DNA from: Eucommia ulmoides
Taxonomy: Eukaryota; Streptophyta; Magnoliopsida; Garryales; Eucommiaceae
Length of the DNA: 64,000 nt
NCBI GenBank assembly: GCA_016647705.1
Contig: CM028330.1
Span: 30,274,649-30,338,648 of the forward strand
Reading direction: 5' to 3'
In this document: piece after piece, positions 58,940 to 64,000 of the stretch
Position numbering within the stretch: position 1 is the first letter of the stretch
How the letters are laid out: every line of letters starts with the position of its first letter
The notes under the pieces: model-generated
Database searches by the model: none
What the model was told of the DNA's origin: nothing
The model's input: only the letters and a program-made list of their open reading frames with translations
Position numbers and translations under genes: made by a program

Positions 58940-59695
58940 TGATAGGTGGAATTTATCTCTTTATTTGTAAACCAAATTTGGTAGTTTTTGAGTATTTTTA
59001 GTGTTTTAATTTATTTAATTAGTTTTTATTTGTTTTTGTATAAATCAGCTGTTTGGTATGAAAATAAGCTAAAATGGTTGAAAATCAAGCTAATCGGTGG
59101 AACAACAGGGAAAGAACGGTGGAAAAATGAGTAAAAATGCCAAATTCAGAGTCTGCATCCACCGTTGCAGCGGTCAAAATGCAAAAAGTTGTTGAACGCT
59201 CCACTACTGTATCGGTGAAACCACTGCTACAACGGTCAAAATACAGAGAGTTACAAAACTTTCAGCTTAACCACTGATGTAGCACTGAGCCCTACACCTA
59301 TAAAGTTTTTTTTTTTTTTTTATAGATATTTTTAGATATTTTGTTCCCATTAATTCCTCCTCCTCCTCCAATTTTAGAAGATGGACCGGTAGAGAGACAT
59401 TAGGAGGGGAGATTTTTGGTGTGCTCAACACAACCAAAGGAGAAGATCACAAATGTTAAGAAAAGAGAACGATCTCAGAGCAGTTTTAGCGTCGATTCTT
59501 CGGATAACGGCTAGACTCATTCGTTTCTCTCTTTATTTCTTAACTTTGGTACTTTGTTTGAGCATGTTTAGCTTGTGTGTTATCGTATATGTGGTTATGA
59601 CCACTAGCTAAACATGGATTATCTATGTGATTAATATATTTTATGAAAATGTTATTTGTTTGAATTGTGTTTTGTTAATGGTTGTTCTTTGTTAT
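58940..59695 (+). repeat. 3' LTR of B2, interrupted
   Basis: TGATAGGTGGAATTTATCTC..., colinear with 54951 onwards. It stops within GTTGTTCTTTGTTAT where D2 is inserted. Two AGATATTTT motifs at 59324-59332 and 59334-59342 are exactly 10 bp apart. Confidence 0.9.
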
Positions 59696-61211
59696 TAATA
59701 GGTGTGAAAAATCTATCTATTTCTAAACTGATTTTGTTAGTTTTCAAGCGTTTTAGTTATATTTAATTGTGTTTTAGTTTATTTTAGTGTAAAACAGGTG
59801 AAAGGACGTTAAAGGGCAATAAACAAGTAAAAATGGTAGAGAAACGGTGAACAAAATGTGAAAAACAGGATTTCGGTGAATGAAGACCACCGCCTAGGCG
59901 AAAAAGAGGCAGAATGTCGGAGTACTAAAGGGCTGAACCACCGCCTAGGTGAAAAAACCACTGCCTAGGCGAGAAAAGATCAGAATGTTATGCCAGTAGC
60001 CACAACCTAGGCAGAGAAACCATCGCCTAGGCGAAGATCCGACAGAAAGTTAACCGACTTAAGCCACCGCCTAAGCGGTGAACCACCACTTAGGTGGTGA
60101 CACTCTGCACAGCAATATCTATTTTTAGATATTTTGAATATATTTTCAAAATCCCTCATTTTAACCCCTTTCTACACCAAACCTAAAGGAGGCTTAGACC
60201 CTTACCTTAGACGTGGGAGAGGGCTTGGTTGTTCTTGAGATCTCTCTTCCACCATAGTTAGGTTTAGTTAATTTAGGAAGTACATTAGATAAGTTTAGGA
60301 GGTGTTCTTGGCCAATCCTTGAAGAGCTAGAAGAGGAAGTTCATCAACGGAGAAAAGGAAGCTCGGGAGGATTGTTCTTTGGCGAAAGTGGACTACTCCA
60401 CTTTGATATTTGGCTTTTCTTCCCTTGTTTCCATCTTTTTATTTAATGTTTATTGTTTATATTGATGATCTCCTCTTGATTTAATGTTGTATTGGCCAAG
60501 AACATGTTAGTGTAATTTAGAGATTAGTTAGGGAAATGTGTAGTTGTGTAAATACTCGTTTGGTTAAATATATGTTTCTTTAACAGTTGTTGCTTTTAAA
60601 TCCGATTGTGTTTATCATTTGATGACGATCTTAATATACTTGTAATGGTATTGGGGTTGAATTTTAGAATCTAGGGTTTGACACTCGGGAGAGGTAACCC
60701 TGGATTCGGACTAGGATAAACACATCGTTACGACCTCACGACCCGAGAGGACAATAGTTAGTGTGAAATCGATGACGTTGGGTCAAGATTCACGCAGCCT
60801 AGAGTCATTAATACATTGAGGGGGACCTCTTCATCGACACGAAGTTGCGTATTCCCCCGTTTTACACTTGAAAGAGGTGGCGGAGGAGTTTACGAATCGA
60901 GATTGTCAGATACCTAAATTCCGTTATTGTTATTTAAACGAAATCAAACATGTATTTAGTGAACAAAATCAATCCCCAATTTATCAACTTAGTTAGTATT
61001 AACCCACTAATTGTAGTTTAGCTTAGTTTAATTTCAATTCACGTCTTTCGTTGTCAGGATAAAATGAGACTACGTCAATTGCGGTATTCAATTCAATTAT
61101 TCACACTCTTCTATGTGGGAATGATATCCGATCTTGAAGATCCACTATATTAAAACTTAGACCTCGTATACTTGCGAGCGTAAGTAGGCGTGCACATTTC
61201 ACGCCCTACCA
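59696..61211 (+). repeat. 5' LTR of D2
   Basis: It starts TAATAGGTGTGAAAAATC (TG mutated to TA) and ends CACGCCCTACCA. It matches the solo D LTRs at 40264-41767 and 12932-14404. CCTAGG-type motifs lie at 59889-60095, AATATCT at 60114-60120, AGATATTTT at 60127-60135, and the U5 module near 60676. Confidence 0.9.
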
Positions 61212-61217
61212 AGGTTT

Positions 61218-61370
61218 AGGCACCGTTGCCGAGGATTAGTGTGAATTTTAATTGAACATTGCAAAAGAAATGCAGTAATGGCCCAAGACTTAAGTTTTAA
61301 ATAGGACAAGCAAATGTATCGTATTCTAGTCCCGTCAACACACCAAGCTTTTGGCGCTGTTGACGTGGGA
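61218..61370 (+). repeat. Two successive primer-binding-site-like sequences, D2
   Basis: AGGCACCGTTGCCGAGGA (61218-61235) is followed by ATTAGTGTGAATTTTA. About 115 bp later CACCAAGCTTTTGGCGCTG (61341-61359, primer-like 61352-61370) is again followed by ATTAGTGTGAATTTTA. The stretch between them resembles another LTR 3' end (AAGACTTAAGTTTT...GTATTCTAGTCCCGTCAACA, then CACCA). Confidence 0.75.
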
Positions 61371-61910
61371 TTAGTGTGAATTTTAAGTTGATATTGCGAC
61401 TAAGTAGTCGAGTGTTAATCCTGACATTTATTTTTGTTTTCTTTTTAATTTTTATATTTTTTGTTTCATTGTGTTAATGAGATCAAGCGGTGCGAGAACA
61501 GATGAAGAAGATTGGAATTATTAATTCTCAATCTCGAGATTGAACTTATTGCAAATGATAAGGACTGAGAGGAGAATCCGACTTCAAGCCATGATCTTCC
61601 GACTGAGCATTTGAACCCAAATTCCTTGTCTATGGGGAATTTTGGTGAAAAATACTTAGTGACACGAAAGTCCAGCTGGGGATAGTAACTCAAGTGCTAT
61701 TTTTTTTAAAATAAAACTTAGGGTATCAAATTACCCGATTTTTGTTACTATTTATTTGATTAATTATTCTTTTCGGAAGCTAGCATGGCTTTAAAATGTG
61801 TTCGGAAGTGAATTTAGGAGTATGGACGTTTGGGGAAGTTTTTTTAGTTTAAACACGTTGAACAAGCGAAGTGAAAATGTACGGGGTAGAACTGTATTTT
61901 GAAAATTTGA
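61371..61910 (+). pseudogene. D2 remnant of the protease-downstream region
   Basis: The reading NSLSMGNFGEKY (about 61623-61655) matches NSLSMGNLGEE downstream of the protease in element A. Nearly all of gag and pol is gone. The rest has no recognisable coding. Confidence 0.55.
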
Positions 61911-61929
61911 GAAAACCATTAAAGTAGGA

Positions 61930-62190
61930 CCTGCAGGCCCACCGCCCAAGCGGTGAACCATCGCTTAGGCGGTAAAAATACAGAGTGGGCGGTAAAAATA
62001 CAGGATGCAACAAATTTTGAAAATACGCTCCACCACTTAGGCGGAAAAATCCCCGCCTAGGCGGATTAACAGCAGAATAAAATGTTTTCACACTGGTGTA
62101 ATTTCACTTAGGCGGAAAAACCACTGCCTAGGCGGAATTTCGTCAGAAGGTTTGATTTTAAAGAAACGAGCTTCACTGCCTAAGCAGTGG
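61930..62190 (+). promoter_or_regulatory. Internal CCTAGG palindrome array ahead of ORF3 position, D2
   Basis: Repeated CCGCC(C/T)AAGCGG and CGCCTAGGCGG motifs include the perfect CCGCCTAGGCGG at 62053-62064, together with the ACACTGGTGTAA block (about 62090) also present in element A's internal array. A CA-rich leader-like stretch follows. Confidence 0.65.
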
Positions 62191-62660
62191 ACCTTCTGCA
62201 TTTAAACAACCCCTGTTCGTTCAAAATTACAAATCGCAAGGCATCTTCCCCCAAAAACCTCCACATTCTCTCTAAAAATCTCACTCCCAAACCGTTCCAA
62301 TACTCAAAAATCATCCTTCCATTATCAAAATTTGTGAATTCCACCCCAAGTCATCCACCACTAATCAATTTTCATCCCTATTTTCGTGATTTTCTTTATC
62401 ACTTTGGGATTTTAGTTTGATTTTTGGTGATAACTTAGTTTCTATGGATTGTTAAATTGTGTGAAATAAAATTGCATGCTACACTGTTCATATTTTGTTG
62501 AAACATTGTGATTAGTGTGCGCGCCAGATCAAATCCACAGGTTCATGTGCGACCACTTCGGCATTGCCGCCGCACTTTTTGTAACCGCCACAATTTCCAT
62601 TCCAACTTGATAGTGGTGGAGAGGAATTTCTCGTCAGGCGAACAGTAGGGAATAAGTCTT
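62191..62660 (+). pseudogene. D2 leader and ORF3 remnant
   Basis: 62200-62410 resembles the ORF3 leader of element A (CCTCCACATTCTCTCTAAAA). About 62520-62640 may be a fragment of the ORF3 tail, directly before the conserved CCCTAGGTATATGTTC block. The ORF3 domain itself is deleted. Confidence 0.4.
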
Positions 62661-64000
62661 ATTCCCTAGGTATATGTTCAACCCATTTTGTATACATTAA
62701 TACTATATGTCTATTGGGTTCGCTGACTGAGGAACACTTCCTTTGTTCAAGCATGTTTTGGTACGGAGTGGATGATTAGTTTAGTGGATGTTCATCCATT
62801 TTGATTTTTTTGTAGAAAAGGATGAACCATTATTTTGAGTATGTATTTTTTTTATTATGAGTGTTTTAGTTTTTAAATTTTTAGTTTAGTTAGTTTAATT
62901 TTTGTTTTTACATGAGTAGTGTTAGATTAATTTATGTATGTTGGTATTAGATTTAGTTTAGATTTGTGTATGTATAAAGTTGTGTTTGCATGTTTAGATG
63001 TGAGTTCATTTGGGCCAAGACCCGATGATGAGAATTATCCCCTAATTGTATATTGAGGTCGGGGGTAATACCTTCCTTGTGTGTTTCGTGTGCTTAACAT
63101 GTTGATTGGGTAAAAATTATCTCGATCCAAAAATTGCACGACATTTGAACTCAATGTATAATTATCTGAACGATTAGACGTTGATTATTCGATATTAAGC
63201 TCATGATAGAAAATGAGGAAACTAGAACTTGATTTGGGGAAAACTTGAGGCGGAATCCTAGGTAAGGTAATTCCGGAGATGTGATTTAGGCCATCATTTT
63301 TTTGCTTGAACCGTTGTAGCTAACCTGAAACATTTCATTCCTTATTTCTCCTGTCGAAGCCAATAACGTAATCAATTCTGAAAATGTTCAAATACTCCTT
63401 TCAATTAAATTTTTCCTAACCCAATGTCGCTAAGCCTAATTTTCAAAATTGAGAGAAATCAAGTGAGCGGTCGGGTTTCTGATAAATTTGTATTGATTCG
63501 GTATTAGTATATTCACTTGTCACTTTCGTTTTTCTTTTTGCACGCTCCTGAAATAAGCTTGGGGGTGTGTTTCTATCTTTTCTTTTTACATATTCCTAAA
63601 ATTTTATAAATTCGAATAAATTTGGGGGTGTGTTTCTCTAACTTCTTTTTGCACTTTCCTAAAACTGTAATAATTCGAATTAATTTAGGAATATGTTGTA
63701 AAAAAAAAACGTGAATATAGTTTTCATTTTCTTCTCTTTCGACAAGTGAATACAAGGATTTTCGTTTCTTATTCAGAGTTGTACTTTAAATGTGGGGTCA
63801 TGAGAGAGGATAGTGACAAGCGATTTTACCTCGGGTATCAATCGATTAAACAGAATTTCTATTTTTATTCCAGTGATACCCGTGGTCGTTCTCCAAAACC
63901 AAACCAAGACCTATTGATTTCTGTGAATATTCGAGCCTACATTAGTGGATAGTAGACTCCAATCAAGCGTATGGTTTTCCTGAATCCTTCAACGGTTTAA
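62661..64000 (+). other. D2 3' noncoding tract
   Basis: No genes. It has TTGGGTTCGCTGACTGAGG (about 62713), CCCGATGATGAGAATTATCC, and inverted repeat TATTCACTTGTC (63510-63521) with GACAAGTGAATAC (63741-63753). The GCTTGGGGGTGTG segment between the arms is repeated three times (63541-63700). The polypurine tract and 3' LTR lie outside. Confidence 0.8.

Larger units (their letters stand above)
54951..59695 (+). mobile_element. Non-autonomous Athila-related element B2 (3' LTR interrupted)
   Basis: LTR 54951-56323, primer site, short gag-like gene, 3' noncoding tract and the start of the 3' LTR (58940). The 3' LTR is broken at 59695 by element D2 and would continue outside the window. No protease, RT, RNase H, integrase or ORF3 is present, exactly as in B1. 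Confidence 0.85.
59696..64000 (+). mobile_element. Family D element D2 (internal deletion), runs off the window
   Basis: LTR 59696-61211, primer site, a remnant of the gag-pro/pol region (about 61460-61700), the internal CCTAGG array, a short ORF3 remnant and the 3' noncoding tract. The 3' end and right target duplication are outside the window. RT, RNase H and integrase are missing. Confidence 0.8.

Noticed and set aside
8065-61370. tRNA-Asp-like sequences at several places
   Set aside because: They are only 18-nt primer-binding sites next to LTR ends, with no tRNA cloverleaf around them.
1-64000. Endogenous pararetrovirus or other integrated plant virus
   Set aside because: No caulimovirid movement or coat protein pattern was seen. 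All RT sequences fit Ty3/gypsy retrotransposons with LTRs.

Overview
This is plant nuclear DNA, almost certainly from the AT-rich, repeat-dense (pericentromere-like) part of an angiosperm chromosome. A eudicot is plausible but the species cannot be told. The evidence is primer-binding sites complementary to plant tRNA-Asp and initiator tRNA-Met, Athila-type and Tekay-type Ty3/gypsy polyproteins, Copia LTRs, and heavy decay by stop codons. I recognise no intact host gene, tRNA gene, rRNA or CRISPR array. Nearly everything legible is a stack of LTR retrotransposons inserted into one another, and every coding region is broken.

Layout. 1-1631: end and 3' LTR of an Athila-like family B element. 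1680-3880: minus-strand Copia-like LTR fragment, 3' end and a decayed ORF3-like gene. About 4040-6155: minus-strand LTR-like block of unknown family. 6161-6671 plus 39411-39730: the two halves of an older minus-strand LTR (family E), split by a large Athila element of family C (6672-39410). Element C was itself hit by an inverted solo LTR of family D (12932-14404, TSD CCTAC), by a full-length family A element (17873-29210, TSD CTTAC) and, inside its 3' LTR, by an odd composite family B element (31524-39332, TSD GATAC). That composite carries a Copia solo LTR (33288-35469, TSD ATGTA). 39731 to about 47320: minus-strand Tekay-like chromovirus with a duplicated gag, interrupted by a plus-strand solo D LTR (40264-41767, TSD CTCCT). 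47321-53177: unresolved sequence with an LTR-like start and exon-like repeats. 53178-54314: truncated inverted LTR. 54951 to the end: a second non-autonomous B element whose 3' LTR is broken by a second D element that runs off the window.

How it works together. Families A, B, C and D share one plan: an LTR with its own U3 and a more conserved U5, a tRNA-Asp primer site, gag-protease, RT-RNase H-integrase, then (A, C, D) a third ORF with the plant transposon-protein domain, and a long 3' noncoding tract ending in a polypurine tract. Family B dispenses with pol and ORF3 in both copies, so it looks like a non-autonomous parasite of the others. Three regulatory patterns stand out. GC-rich palindromes cluster in every U3, and A, C and D repeat the same family's motif just ahead of ORF3. 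Exact Evening-Element sequences (AAAATATCT), sometimes at 10-bp spacing, lie between those palindromes and the TATA box of A, B and D LTRs. A long inverted repeat in the 3' noncoding tract shows a compensatory base change between families. The composite element at 31524-39332, with LTR sequence inverted at both ends and an inner junction exactly at the end of the primer-binding site, is the strangest structure in the window.
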